Notes under the pieces: model-generated
What the model saw: only the letters and a program-made list of their open reading frames with translations
Told to the model about the DNA's origin: nothing
Databases searched by the model: none
Shown here: positions 51,032 through 59,871 of the stretch, piece by piece
Position numbering within the stretch: the first letter of the stretch is position 1
How the letters are laid out: each line of letters starts with the position of its first letter
Position numbers and translations under genes: made by a program
Assembly (NCBI GenBank): GCA_944327285.1
Contig: CALVHG010000004.1
Coordinates: 1-64,000, forward strand
Direction of reading: 5' to 3'
Length of the DNA stretch: 64,000 bases
Origin: an uncultured Desulfovibrio sp.
GTDB lineage: Bacteria; Desulfobacterota; Desulfovibrionia; Desulfovibrionales; Desulfovibrionaceae

Positions 51032-51957
51032 ATTTCGCCTATTATCCCGGCTGTTCCGCGGCGGGCTCTTCCGCCGACTATGAAATGTCCACGCGCGCCG
51101 TCTGCCGCGCGCTGAAAATCGGCCTGCAGGAAATCCCCGACTGGAACTGCTGCGGCTCGACTCCGGCCCATGCCGTGGATACGGAACTTTCGGCCGCCCT
51201 GTGCGTGCGCAATCTCGATCTTGCCGCGCGCATGGACGCCGCGACGGTAGTGACGCCCTGCCCCAGCTGCCTTTCCAATCTGAAGCACGCGGGCAAACGG
51301 ATGGAAAATCCTGACTTCCGCGCGCGGGTGAACGAGCTGCTGGATAATCCCGCGGCGGAAACGCTGCCTGAAGTGACCTCCGTCATGCAGGGGATCGCGT
51401 CCTGTCGCTCGGCGGCGGATATTGCCGCCAATGTCTGCAAGCCGCTCAAAGGGCTGAAAATCGCCGCCTATTACGGCTGCCTCATGAGCCGCCCCGCCGG
51501 GCTGATGCAGTTCGGCGACCCGGAAAATCCGACCCTGATGGAAAGCCTGCTGGCCGCCTGCGGCGCGGAAATGGTGGACTTCCCGCTCAAGACGGAATGC
51601 TGCGGCGCGTCGTTCGGCATCCCCGAACGCCCCATGACGGCCATCAACTCCGGCCGCATTCTGGAAGTGGCTTCCAACATGGGCGTGGACGCCATCGCCG
51701 TGGCCTGCCCGCTGTGCCAGATGAATCTTGACCTGCGGCAGAAGCAGGCCAGCAAGGCGGTCAACGTCTTCTTCAACATGCCCGTGCTGTATTACACCCA
51801 GCTCATGGGCCTGGCCTTCGGTTTTGATCCCAGGGAGCTCGGTTTGCACAAGCTGTGCGTCAGCGCCGATCCGCTGCTGCAGAAACTTGATGGCCTGCGT
51901 CGGGAAGAAGCTCTTGCCGAGGCTAAGGCCAAGGCCGCCGAAGGAGGCAACGCATGA
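51028..51957 (+). CDS. hdrB: HdrB-like heterodisulfide reductase subunit B
   Basis: Catalytic subunit expected to reduce a disulfide at a noncubane cluster. It is 309 residues. Both CCG domains are present: DWNCCGSTPAHA with TPCPSC downstream, and KTECCGASFGIP with ACPLCQMNLDLRQ. YYPGCSAAGSSADYE is the HdrB N-terminus. Overlaps hdrC and hdrA by 4 nt each. The physiological disulfide in Desulfovibrio is debated (DsrC trisulfide is the leading proposal). Confidence 0.93.
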   Translation: MNFAYYPGCSAAGSSADYEMSTRAVCRALKIGLQEIPDWNCCGSTPAHAVDTELSAALCVRNLDLAARMDAATVVTPCPSCLSNLKHAGKRMENPDFRARVNELLDNPAAETLPEVTSVMQGIASCRSAADIAANVCKPLKGLKIAAYYGCLMSRPAGLMQFGDPENPTLMESLLAACGAEMVDFPLKTECCGASFGIPERPMTAINSGRILEVASNMGVDAIAVACPLCQMNLDLRQKQASKAVNVFFNMPVLYYTQLMGLAFGFDPRELGLHKLCVSADPLLQKLDGLRREEALAEAKAKAAEGGNA

Positions 51958-53915
51958 GAATAGGCGTCTTTATCTGCCATTGCGGCAGCAATATCGCCGG
52001 CACCGTGGACTGCGCCAAGGTGGCGGAGCTGGCCCGCGCCTTCCCCGACGTGGCCTATGCGACCGACCTGATGTATTCCTGCGCCGAGCCGGGGCAGGCC
52101 GCCATCGAGGCCGCCATTCACGAACACAAACTCGACGGCGTGGTGGTGGCGTCCTGTACGCCGCGCATGCACGAGCCGACCTTCCGCCGCACGGTGGAAC
52201 GCGCGGGCCTGAACCGCTACATGTTCGAAATGGCCAACATCCGCGAGCATGTGTCGTGGATCGGCAAGGACAAGGAGGCCAACACCAACAAGGCCGCCGA
52301 GCTGGTGCAGATTGCCGTGGAAAAGCTGCGCCGCGACAAACCGCTGTCCGCCAAATCCTTTGACATCAACAAGCGCGTGCTGATTATCGGCGGCGGCGTG
52401 GCGGGCATTCAGGCCGCTCTGGACTGCGCCGACGGCGGCGTGCCCGTGGTGCTGGTGGAACGCGAGGCCACCATCGGCGGCAAAATGGCGAAGCTCGACA
52501 AGACCTTCCCCACCGTGGACTGCTCGGCCTGTATCCTCGGCCCCAAGATGGTGGACGTGGCCCAGCATCCCAACATCACGCTCTATGCCTATTCCGAAGT
52601 GGAAGACATCTCCGGCTACGTGGGCAACTTCACGGTGAAAATCCGCAAGCGTCCCACCTATGTGGACTGGAGCAAGTGCACGGGCTGCGGCGCGTGCACC
52701 GAAAAGTGCCCCAGCAAGAAGACGCCGGACGCCTTCAACGAATTCACCGGCCCCACCACGGCCATCAACATCGCTTTCCCGCAGGCCATTCCCAAGAAGG
52801 CCGTGATCAATCCCGAACACTGCCGCCAGCTGGTCAAGGGCAAGTGCGGCGTCTGCGCCAAGGTGTGCCCCACCGGGGCCATCAATTACGAAATGCAGGA
52901 AGAGATCGTGACCGAGGAAGTGGGCTGCATCGTGGCCGCCACGGGCTATGATCTCATGGACTGGACCGTTTACGAGGAATACGGCGGCGGCAAATACCCC
53001 GACGTAATCACCTCGCTTCAGTACGAGCGCCTGCTGTCCGCCTCCGGCCCCACCGAAGGGCACATTCTGCGTCCCTCCGACGGTAAGGAACCGCGCAACG
53101 TGGTCTTCATCCAGTGCGTGGGCTCGCGCGACCGCTCCATCGGGCGGCCCTACTGTTCGGGCTTCTGCTGCATGTACACCGCCAAGCAGGCCGTTCTGAC
53201 CAAGGACCACATCCCGGATTCGCAGTCTTACGTCTTCTACATGGACGTGCGCGCGCCGGGCAAGATGTACGACGAGTTCACCCGCCGGGCCATCGAGGAA
53301 TACGGCACGGAATACATCCGCGGCCGCGTTTCCAAGATTTACCCCGACGGCAACGGGCATCTGGTGGTGCGCGGAGCCGACACGCTCATGGGCGAGCAGG
53401 TGGAAATCCTCGCCGACCTCGTGGTGCTGGCCGTGGGCGTGGAAGCCAGCAAGGGTTCGCCGCAGCTGGCCGAAAAACTGCGCATTTCCTATGACAGCTA
53501 TGGTTTCTTCATGGAAAGCCACGTCAAGCTGAAGCCCGTGGAAACCAATACCGCCGGCGTCTTCCTTGCCGGCGTGTGTCAGGGCGTGAAGGACATCCCC
53601 GCTTCGGTGGCGCAGGGTTCGGCCGCCGCCGCCAAGGTGCTGGCCCTCTTTGCCCGCGACAAGCTCGAAAATGATCCGCAGATCGCCGCCGTGGACGTCA
53701 AGCGCTGCGTGGCCTGCGGCAAGTGCATCCGCTGCTGCCCGTTCGGCGCCATCAAGGAAGTGGAATTCCGGGGCGAGGTCAAGGCGCAGGTCATTGAAAC
53801 CGTGTGTCAGGGCTGCGGCGTCTGCACGTCCACCTGTCCGCAGGGGGCCATCCAGCTTGCGCATGCGACCGACAATCAGATTCTCGCGGAGGTGAACGCG
53901 TTATGCCAGTGCTGA
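51954..53915 (+). CDS. hdrA: HdrA-like FAD/iron-sulfur subunit (electron bifurcation)
   Basis: Flavoprotein core of the complex, 653 residues. The FAD Rossmann motif is IGGGVAGIQAALDCAD near residue 143; the cysteine region VDCSACILGPKMVDVAQHPNI, then ferredoxin motifs CTGCGACTEKCP and CGVCAKVCPTGAI, and C-terminal CVACGKCIRCCPFGAI and CQGCGVCTSTCPQGAI. FAD here is thought to bifurcate electrons between ferredoxin and HdrB. The stop overlaps the next gene's start region by 13 nt (start at 53903). Confidence 0.94.
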   Translation: MRIGVFICHCGSNIAGTVDCAKVAELARAFPDVAYATDLMYSCAEPGQAAIEAAIHEHKLDGVVVASCTPRMHEPTFRRTVERAGLNRYMFEMANIREHVSWIGKDKEANTNKAAELVQIAVEKLRRDKPLSAKSFDINKRVLIIGGGVAGIQAALDCADGGVPVVLVEREATIGGKMAKLDKTFPTVDCSACILGPKMVDVAQHPNITLYAYSEVEDISGYVGNFTVKIRKRPTYVDWSKCTGCGACTEKCPSKKTPDAFNEFTGPTTAINIAFPQAIPKKAVINPEHCRQLVKGKCGVCAKVCPTGAINYEMQEEIVTEEVGCIVAATGYDLMDWTVYEEYGGGKYPDVITSLQYERLLSASGPTEGHILRPSDGKEPRNVVFIQCVGSRDRSIGRPYCSGFCCMYTAKQAVLTKDHIPDSQSYVFYMDVRAPGKMYDEFTRRAIEEYGTEYIRGRVSKIYPDGNGHLVVRGADTLMGEQVEILADLVVLAVGVEASKGSPQLAEKLRISYDSYGFFMESHVKLKPVETNTAGVFLAGVCQGVKDIPASVAQGSAAAAKVLALFARDKLENDPQIAAVDVKRCVACGKCIRCCPFGAIKEVEFRGEVKAQVIETVCQGCGVCTSTCPQGAIQLAHATDNQILAEVNALCQC

Positions 53916-55351
53916 ACGGCAAAGAACTGCGGATCGTAGGCTTTCTCTGTAACTGGTGCTCCTACGGGGGCGCGGACACGGCGGGCGTGGCCCGCGCCGG
54001 TCAGCCTACCGACCTGCGCATCATCCGCGTGCCCTGTTCGGGGCGCATTGACCCGCTTTTCATCGTAAAAGCGCTGCTCAACGGCGCCGACGGCGTGCTC
54101 GTGTCCGGCTGTCACCCGCGCGACTGCCACTATTCGGCGGGCAACTACTATGCCCGTCGCCGCCTGGAAGTGCTCAAACAGTTCCTTCCCGTGCTGGGCA
54201 TCGACGACCGCCGCTTCGAGTACACCTGGGTGTCGGCCTCCGAAGGCCAGCGCTGGCAGCATGTGGTCACGACCTTTACGGATCGCATCCATAAGCTGGG
54301 CCCCGCGCCCCGTCTGGAAGACGCCGAACCGCTGCTCAAGATCGCGGACATGGCCCTGACCTCCCTGCGTCCGCTGGGCACGGGACAGAACGCCGCTCTG
54401 GACGATCTCAAGGCCGCCATCAAGGCCAAGCTGCCGGAACTGGACTGCGTCATCGGCTGGCAGCAGGGCTACGACGCCGCCCATACCGTGCCGCTCTTCA
54501 TGCGCACGCCCGAAGACGTGGACAAGCTGGTCTGGGGCCCCTTCAACGTCAACAATCCCGCGACCTACCTCCCCTCCTTCAAGGGCAAGAAGGTAGGCAT
54601 CGTGGTCAAGGGCTGCGATTCCCGCTCCGTGGTGGAACTGCTTCAGGAAAACCTGATCAAACGCGAAGACGTGACCATCTTTGCCATGCCCTGTCAGGGC
54701 ACGCTGGATATGGCCCGCGTCAATCAGGAACTGGGCCGCTATTCCGCCATCGACAGCGTGAGCTATGACGAAGCGGGCGTGACCATCGTTGCCGACGGCA
54801 AAGAGCACCGCTTCTGCATGAACGACTACGCGCAGGGCAAGTGCTACGGCTGCACCACGCCCTCCGCCGTGCTGGCGGACACCCGCCTCGGCACGCCCGA
54901 AGCCGTGCAGCCCGGCGCGTACACGCCGCCGGAACTGGCCATGCTCGACGCCATGACGCTGGAAGAACGCCTCAGCTTCTGGAAAGGCCAGATGGAACGC
55001 TGCCTGCGCTGCTACGCCTGCCGCAACGCCTGCCCCATGTGCGTCTGCCGCGACTACTGCATTGCCGAAAGCCGCGAACCGCAGTGGATGACGCAGGAAG
55101 CCACGGCCAAGGAAAAGCTCTTCTTCCAGACCATACACGCCATGCACCTTGCCGGACGCTGCACGGGCTGCGGCGAGTGTCAGCGGGCCTGCCCCGTGGG
55201 CATTCCGATTCTGGCCCTGCGGCAGCAGATTGCCCGCGCCGTGGCGCAGCTCTTTGACGGCTACAAGCCCGGTCTTGATCCTGAAGCCGTGCCGCCCCTG
55301 CTGGGCTACGAGCTTGAGGAAAAGAACATCCATGAGAGGGAGTGGAAATGA
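53903..55351 (+). CDS. Fused MvhD/FlxD-type and FlxC-type iron-sulfur protein
   Basis: 482-residue fusion. Residues about 1-135 are an MvhD domain (FLCNWCSYGGADTAGVAR ... VPCSGRIDPLFIVKALLNGADGVLVSGCHPRDCHY), the [2Fe-2S] electron carrier next to HdrA. Residues about 160-340 resemble FrhB/hydrogenase-beta proteins (VGIVVKGCDSRSVVELLQE, AMPCQGTLD). The C-terminus has two 4Fe-4S motifs, CLRCYACRNACP and CTGCGECQRACP. In Desulfovibrio vulgaris the FlxC and FlxD parts are described as separate proteins, so this is a fused version (from memory; not checked). Start at 53903 overlaps hdrA; stop overlaps flxB (ATGA). Confidence 0.85.
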   Translation: MPVLNGKELRIVGFLCNWCSYGGADTAGVARAGQPTDLRIIRVPCSGRIDPLFIVKALLNGADGVLVSGCHPRDCHYSAGNYYARRRLEVLKQFLPVLGIDDRRFEYTWVSASEGQRWQHVVTTFTDRIHKLGPAPRLEDAEPLLKIADMALTSLRPLGTGQNAALDDLKAAIKAKLPELDCVIGWQQGYDAAHTVPLFMRTPEDVDKLVWGPFNVNNPATYLPSFKGKKVGIVVKGCDSRSVVELLQENLIKREDVTIFAMPCQGTLDMARVNQELGRYSAIDSVSYDEAGVTIVADGKEHRFCMNDYAQGKCYGCTTPSAVLADTRLGTPEAVQPGAYTPPELAMLDAMTLEERLSFWKGQMERCLRCYACRNACPMCVCRDYCIAESREPQWMTQEATAKEKLFFQTIHAMHLAGRCTGCGECQRACPVGIPILALRQQIARAVAQLFDGYKPGLDPEAVPPLLGYELEEKNIHEREWK

Positions 55352-56400
55352 GCATCATCCGTTTCGTCAATACCGACGGCCTGCCCGCCTTTCTGGCGTA
55401 CCTCTCCAAGGATGCGCGCGTGCTTGCGCCGGTGGAAAAGCCCGCCGACAAGAAGTCCGTGGTCTTCGAGGAGTGGACGCAGGGCAAGCCCTTTACGCTG
55501 GAAAAGGCCACCGTGCCCGCCAAGGAAGCCGTGCTGCCCCAGTGCGAGACCCTGCTGACCTACAAACGCGACAAGGACCCCGAAGATCCGTCGCGCGTCA
55601 GCCTGAAGCTGGACGACATCCCGCAGGCCGTGCCCACGGTGGTCTTTGCCTGCCGCCCCTGCGACGCCCGCGGTTATGTGACGCTGGATCGCCCCTATCT
55701 TCAGGGACCTATGGTCGATCCCTACTACAAGGCCCGCCGCGAGCAGCTGACCGTGCTGACGCTGACCTGTCCGCGCGGCTGCTCCACCTGCTTCTGTCAC
55801 TGGGTCGGCGGCGGTCCTTCCTCGCCGGAGGGCTCCGACGTTCTGATGACCGAAGTGGAAGGCGGCATTGTCCTGCAGGGCCTGACGCCTCGCGGCGACG
55901 CCCTGCTGGAAGGCTCCGGCCTTGAAGACGGCGCGGCCCGCTTCCCCGATGCCGAAGCCGCCCGCAAGGCGGCCTGGGCCACGCTGAACAAGGCTCCCGA
56001 TCTCAAGGAAGCTCCCGCAAAGGTGGCCGCCCGTTTCACCGATGTGGACTTCTGGGAAAAGGAAACGGATCGCTGCCTTTCCTGCGGGGCCTGCACCTAC
56101 TTCTGCCCCACCTGCTACTGCTTCAATATCACGGATGAGGGCGACGGCTACCTGAAGCCCGGCCGCCGTCTGCGGACCTGGGACAACTGCATGTCCCCCC
56201 TCTTCACCCGTGAAGCCAGCGGGCACAATCCGCGCACGGCCAAGGCGTTGCGCATGCGCAACCGGGTGTCGCACAAGTTCGCCACCTATCCCGAAAACTG
56301 GGGGGCCTTCTCCTGCAACGGCTGCGGCCGCTGCATCAGTAATTGCCCCGTATGCCTTGATATCCGCGCCATCGTGCTGGATGCCGTCAACGCAGAGTAG
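55348..56400 (+). CDS. FlxB/AsrA-like 4Fe-4S dicluster protein
   Basis: 350-residue iron-sulfur subunit resembling AsrA/hydrogenase beta subunits. FACRPCDARGYVTLDRPYL and LTCPRGCSTCFCHW lie in the first half. Two 4Fe-4S motifs are in the second half, CLSCGACTYFCPTCYC and CNGCGRCISNCP. It would shuttle electrons between the NAD(P)H-binding FlxA and the MvhD-type carrier. ATG 55348 overlaps the upstream stop; an in-frame GTG lies at 55342. Confidence 0.88.
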   Translation: MSIIRFVNTDGLPAFLAYLSKDARVLAPVEKPADKKSVVFEEWTQGKPFTLEKATVPAKEAVLPQCETLLTYKRDKDPEDPSRVSLKLDDIPQAVPTVVFACRPCDARGYVTLDRPYLQGPMVDPYYKARREQLTVLTLTCPRGCSTCFCHWVGGGPSSPEGSDVLMTEVEGGIVLQGLTPRGDALLEGSGLEDGAARFPDAEAARKAAWATLNKAPDLKEAPAKVAARFTDVDFWEKETDRCLSCGACTYFCPTCYCFNITDEGDGYLKPGRRLRTWDNCMSPLFTREASGHNPRTAKALRMRNRVSHKFATYPENWGAFSCNGCGRCISNCPVCLDIRAIVLDAVNAE

Positions 56401-56414
56401 AGAGGAACTGACAC

Positions 56415-57569
56415 ATGGCAACGAAGAAAACCGCAAGCAAGCCCAGAACCGCCAAGCCTGCCGCCGCCAAGGAAGCCACGGAAGAAAAGACCAGAAAGGT
56501 TGCCTCCAAAGCCGCCAAGGCTCAGGATGCGGCCCCTGCGGCTCCCGAAGCCAGCGCTCCGGCGGCTGCGCCCGCGGCGGCTCCCGTGACGGAAGCCGCT
56601 CCGGCCGCGCCTGCGCCGGAAGCCGCGCCCAAGGCTCCGGCCAAGGCTCCGGCCAAGGCTGCCGCTCCCAAGGCCGCGGCCCCCATGAAGCCCAAAGCGG
56701 GCGGCGGCATGCTCCGCGAGCTGACGGCCCGTCCGCAGCCCCAGGGCAACCCCTATGCCCCCATGCCCGCAACCGTGCTGGAAGTGATTCAGGAAACCGG
56801 CAATATCCGGACCCTGCGCGTCGTGCTTGACGATGCCGAGACCATGAAAAACTTCCGTTACGAACCGGGTCAGGTCGGTCAGCTCTCCGTGTTCGGCGCG
56901 GGGGAATCCACGTTCGTCATCAATTCCCCGCCGTCCTGCAAGGATTACCTCCAGTTCTCCGTCATGCAGGCCGGGGAAGTGACAGCCGCCATCCATCGCC
57001 TTAATCCCGGCGACAAGGTGGGCGTGCGCGCCCCTCTCGGCAACTACTTCCCCTATGAGCAGTGGAAGGGCAAGAACGTCTTCTTTGTGGGCGGCGGCAT
57101 CGGCATGGCTCCCATCCGCACCATCATGCTGCATCTGCTGGAAAACAAAAAGGACTACGGCAAGATCAGCCTGCTCTACGGCGCCCGCAGCCCCCGCGAT
57201 ATGGCGTATAGCTATGAATTGCAGGGCTGGCTGGACAATCCCGATCTGGACTGCACCCTGTGCATCGACAACCCCTTTGAGGGCTGGCAGCACAAGGTCG
57301 GCCTGATCCCCAATGTGCTGACGGAGCTGCAACCCAGCCCCGACAATACCGTGGCCGTCCTCTGCGGCCCGCCGATCATGATCAAGTTCACCCTGCAGGC
57401 CCTCGAAAAGCTGGGCTTTGCGCCGGAGAACATCGTGACCACGCTGGAAAAACGCATGAAGTGCGGCATCGGTATCTGCGGCCGCTGCAATATCGGCAGC
57501 CATTACGTCTGCGTCGATGGCCCGGTCTTCACCCTGGCCCAGTTGCAGGAGCTGCCGCCGGAACTCTAG
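56415..57569 (+). CDS. FlxA/AsrB-like FAD/NAD(P)-binding oxidoreductase with histone-like N-terminal tail
   Basis: 384 residues. Residues about 1-100 are a Lys/Ala/Pro-rich low-complexity tail made of KxA, APA and PAKAP repeats, looking like histone H1 or a flexible linker. Residues 110-384 are a ferredoxin-reductase-like FAD/NAD(P) module: FRYEPGQVGQLSVFG for flavin, VFFVGGGIGMAPIRTIMLHLL for NAD(P)H, and a C-terminal [2Fe-2S] motif CGIGICGRCNIGSHYVC. It is the entry point for electrons from NADH in the Flx-Hdr complex (family knowledge). 14 nt after flxB. Nothing in the family requires the N-terminal tail. Confidence 0.9.
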   Translation: MATKKTASKPRTAKPAAAKEATEEKTRKVASKAAKAQDAAPAAPEASAPAAAPAAAPVTEAAPAAPAPEAAPKAPAKAPAKAAAPKAAAPMKPKAGGGMLRELTARPQPQGNPYAPMPATVLEVIQETGNIRTLRVVLDDAETMKNFRYEPGQVGQLSVFGAGESTFVINSPPSCKDYLQFSVMQAGEVTAAIHRLNPGDKVGVRAPLGNYFPYEQWKGKNVFFVGGGIGMAPIRTIMLHLLENKKDYGKISLLYGARSPRDMAYSYELQGWLDNPDLDCTLCIDNPFEGWQHKVGLIPNVLTELQPSPDNTVAVLCGPPIMIKFTLQALEKLGFAPENIVTTLEKRMKCGIGICGRCNIGSHYVCVDGPVFTLAQLQELPPEL

Positions 57570-57608
57570 ACGACTTCCGTCCGCTCCGCGTGTGCTGAGC
57601 GTGTATTA

Positions 57609-57661
57609 TTGAGGGGGAGAGGGAAACCCTTTTGAAAAAGGGTTCTCCCTCTCCCCCTCAA
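57609..57661. terminator. Long hairpin after the hdr-flx operon
   Basis: TTGAGGGGGAGAGGGAAACC pairs with GGTTCTCCCTCTCCCCCTCAA around a short A-rich loop; related to the hairpin at 35194. Likely end of the operon's transcript. Confidence 0.7.
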
Positions 57662-57791
57662 GCTCCCCCTCTCCCTTCCTCAAACTTTCGATTCGGTCGC
57701 TCCGCGCTGTCACGGCACGCAGGTTTTCCTCCGGGTCATCGTCTCCCGGCGGGACCGTACCAGAGCGGCTGTCTGGAGTCAGGCCGGACAT

Positions 57792-58814
57792 ATGAAAGCC
57801 ATTGCCTTCTATCTGCCCCAGTTTCACGTTATCCCCGAAAACGAGGCCGTCTACGGCCCCGGCTTTACGGAATGGGACAATGTGCGCAATGCGCGTCCCC
57901 TCTTTCCCGGCCACCGCCAGCCCCGTGTCCCGCACAAAATGTTGGGGTACTACTCTCTGGAGAACAAGCGTACTCTCCTGTTGCAGCATCAGCTGGCCCG
58001 CGACTACGGCGTCAGCGCCTTCTGCTATTACTATTATAACTTCGGCGGGCGTCGGCTGCTGGAAAAGCCGCTGGACATCATCTGCCGCACTTCCGCCATC
58101 GAAAACGAGTTCTGCCTCTGCTGGCCTCATGTAAGCTGGTGCGACAATCGCCGAAAAGAGCGGCCGGTCTTTCTGGAGCAGGATTATTCCGAAGACGCGG
58201 CCCGGCTGCTGGCGCGCGATCTGCTGCGTTACTTCAAGCATCCCCGCTATATCCGCATCGAAGGCAAGCCATTCTTCCTGATCTTTGCCCCGGAACGACA
58301 TCCTAATATCGTTGCCTGCACCGCCATCCTGCGGGAAGAGGCCGCCCGCGCCGGACTGTCCCTCTGTCTCGCCGGAGTGGAAGCCTACGGCCCCAGCGCG
58401 CCCCAGCGCTGGGGGCTGGATTTCATGGTGGAATTCGCGCCGAGCTGGGTCCCTCAAAGCATGCTCTCCGCCCCCGGCGAACAGCCCCGCCGCTACGACT
58501 ATCAGTCCACAATCCGCTTTATGCTCTCTAAGCCGGTGCCCCCCTATACCCGTCTGCGCTGCGTCTTTCCCGGATGGGACAATACCCCCCGACGCGGCGA
58601 ATACGGTCTCGCCTGCACCGGAGAAAGCCCCGCTCTCTTCCGTCTGGCCCTCGAAGCCATGTCCCTCTATACCCGCAAGGTACTCCCTCCCTCCCTGCAC
58701 TACGTGTTCATCAACGCCTGGAACGAATGGGGCGAAGGCTGCTGCCTCGAACCCGATACCCACTACGGCCTGCGCTACCTCGAAGCCGTCCGCGACGTCA
58801 TGGGCAAAGCCTGA
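57792..58814 (+). CDS. WbsX-like glycan-modifying protein (GH99-like)
   Basis: 340-residue protein of the WbsX/GH99-like family found in lipopolysaccharide and rhamnan loci. FYLPQFHVIPENE, GFTEWDNVRNARPLFPGH, FCYYYYNFGGRRLLEKPLD, and the C-terminal FINAWNEWGEGCCLEPD are family blocks. Most members have unproven activity (glycosidase-fold or glycosyltransferase-associated). No other glycan genes are adjacent; the polysaccharide genes lie about 12 kb away. Confidence 0.85.
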   Translation: MKAIAFYLPQFHVIPENEAVYGPGFTEWDNVRNARPLFPGHRQPRVPHKMLGYYSLENKRTLLLQHQLARDYGVSAFCYYYYNFGGRRLLEKPLDIICRTSAIENEFCLCWPHVSWCDNRRKERPVFLEQDYSEDAARLLARDLLRYFKHPRYIRIEGKPFFLIFAPERHPNIVACTAILREEAARAGLSLCLAGVEAYGPSAPQRWGLDFMVEFAPSWVPQSMLSAPGEQPRRYDYQSTIRFMLSKPVPPYTRLRCVFPGWDNTPRRGEYGLACTGESPALFRLALEAMSLYTRKVLPPSLHYVFINAWNEWGEGCCLEPDTHYGLRYLEAVRDVMGKA

Positions 58815-58834
58815 TTAAGGGCATGTGAATATTG

Positions 58835-58861
58835 TTTGAGGGGGGAAGGGCCCTCCTCTGC
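58835..58861. repeat. Left arm of a family B hairpin, split by insertions
   Basis: TTTGAGGGGGGAAGGGCCCTCCTCTGC; the matching right arm is at 59844-59868. Joined across CTAG they would form the usual family B hairpin. A MITE and an IS5-type element now lie in the loop. Confidence 0.8.
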
Positions 58862-58863
58862 TA

Positions 58864-59009
58864 GAGCATTTTCAGTTTGAAACGCTGTGCGTTTCAAACC
58901 ATACGGCCTGTCGTTTCGCGGAAAAAACGCGGTTTTTCCGCTCACTTTGGGCCGAACGGCGCTGTGCCGCGCCGCCTCGCGTTTCATCTTTTTCAAAGTT
59001 GAAACGCTC
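58864..59009 (-). repeat. Family A TA-MITE inserted in a family B loop
   Basis: 146-bp copy flanked by TA (58862-58863, 59010-59011), within CTAG on both sides. The left neighbour is the hairpin arm; the right neighbour is the IS5-type element. Confidence 0.92.
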
Positions 59010-59043
59010 TAGGGGTTGTTTCTAAAAAAGCTGGACATCTTGA

Positions 59044-59439
59044 ATGACTCCTGCTTTCCTGTTTGTCATGAGCAGACATGACATTTCAGATAAAAAGTGG
59101 GCGGTCATCTGTCCTATGCTGGAAAAGAAAAAGACTGAAACCAGAGGACGAAAGCGCAAAGATGATCGCCTCATGTTCAATGGTATTTTGTGGATTCTGA
59201 AAACCGGGGCTCCCTGGAGGGATTTACCTGCGGAATTCGGACCATGGAATACCGTCCATAAACGTTTTCTCGAATGGACACGACTCGAAGTTTGGGATGA
59301 TATCCTGCGCATGCTGTCCATAAAAGCGGATCGGGATGCCCTTATTATTGATGCAACCTTTGTCAGAGTGCATCAGCACGCCACCGGCGCAAAAGGGAGC
59401 ACTTTCGACAGGAAATCGGACGTACAAGAGGTGGGCTGA
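59044..59439 (+). CDS. IS5-family transposase, first reading frame
   Basis: 131 residues: the DUF4096-like N-terminal domain (ISDKKWAVICPMLE...KDDRLMFNGILWILKTGAPWRDLPAEFGPWNTVHKRFLEW) and the first catalytic Asp in ALIIDATFVRVHQHATG. It ends in DRKSDVQEVG after leaving the frame that continues the protein. The second half follows in the -1 frame, so a full transposase needs a frameshift near AAAAGGG (59391-59397). Confidence 0.9.
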   Translation: MTPAFLFVMSRHDISDKKWAVICPMLEKKKTETRGRKRKDDRLMFNGILWILKTGAPWRDLPAEFGPWNTVHKRFLEWTRLEVWDDILRMLSIKADRDALIIDATFVRVHQHATGAKGSTFDRKSDVQEVG

Positions 59440-59822
59440 CAAGCAAAATTCATGCGGTTGTTGACGCTCTTGGAAATCCCTTGCGTATATTTCTCACGGC
59501 GGGCAACGTAAACGATACGGTACCCGCCGGAGAATTGCTTGCGGATTTGTCCGCGGACAAGCTCCTTGCAGATCGTGCCTATGATAGTGATGCAGTGCTG
59601 GAACAGGCACGACAACAAAAGATGGAAGTGGTTATTCCCTCCCGCAAATGCAGACGGCATCAGCGGGAGTATGATGCCCATGTGTACAAGGAGCGTCATC
59701 TGGTCGAATGCTTTTTTGCAAAGCTCAAGTCATTTCGACGCATTGCAACTCGCTATGATAAACTGGCCGTGACATTTCGGGCAAACGTCATATTAGCGGC
59801 CTGTCTGATTTGGCCGCAATAA
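59391..59822 (+). CDS. IS5-family transposase, second reading frame
   Basis: Continuation in the -1 frame: EIGRTRGGLTSKIHAVVDALGNPLRIFLTAGNVND, then LLADRAYDSD (second Asp) and ERHLVECFFAKLKSFRRIATRYDK (catalytic Glu). The first internal ATG is at 59481, but homology to the family starts earlier, supporting translation as a frameshift fusion. I give the shared region from the possible slip site. Confidence 0.85.
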   Translation, partial: KREHFRQEIGRTRGGLTSKIHAVVDALGNPLRIFLTAGNVNDTVPAGELLADLSADKLLADRAYDSDAVLEQARQQKMEVVIPSRKCRRHQREYDAHVYKERHLVECFFAKLKSFRRIATRYDKLAVTFRANVILAACLIWPQ

Positions 59823-59843
59823 ACTTTTTAGAAACAGCCCCTA

Positions 59844-59870
59844 GCAGAGGGGTTCCCTCTCCCCCAAACA
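59844..59870. repeat. Right arm of the split family B hairpin
   Basis: GCAGAGGGGTTCCCTCTCCCCCAAACA, complement of the arm at 58835-58861. It ends next to the stop of the dehydratase-like gene. Confidence 0.8.
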
Positions 59871-59871
59871 G

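Larger units (their letters stand above)
59012..59841 (+). mobile_element. IS5-family (IS427-like group) insertion sequence, 830 bp
   Basis: Terminal inverted repeats GGGGTTGTTTCTAAAAAAG and CTTTTTAGAAACAGCCCC, flanked by TA on both sides (59010-59011, 59842-59843). Size, target TA and two overlapping reading frames fit the IS427 group. The left TA is shared with the MITE. Confidence 0.88.
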
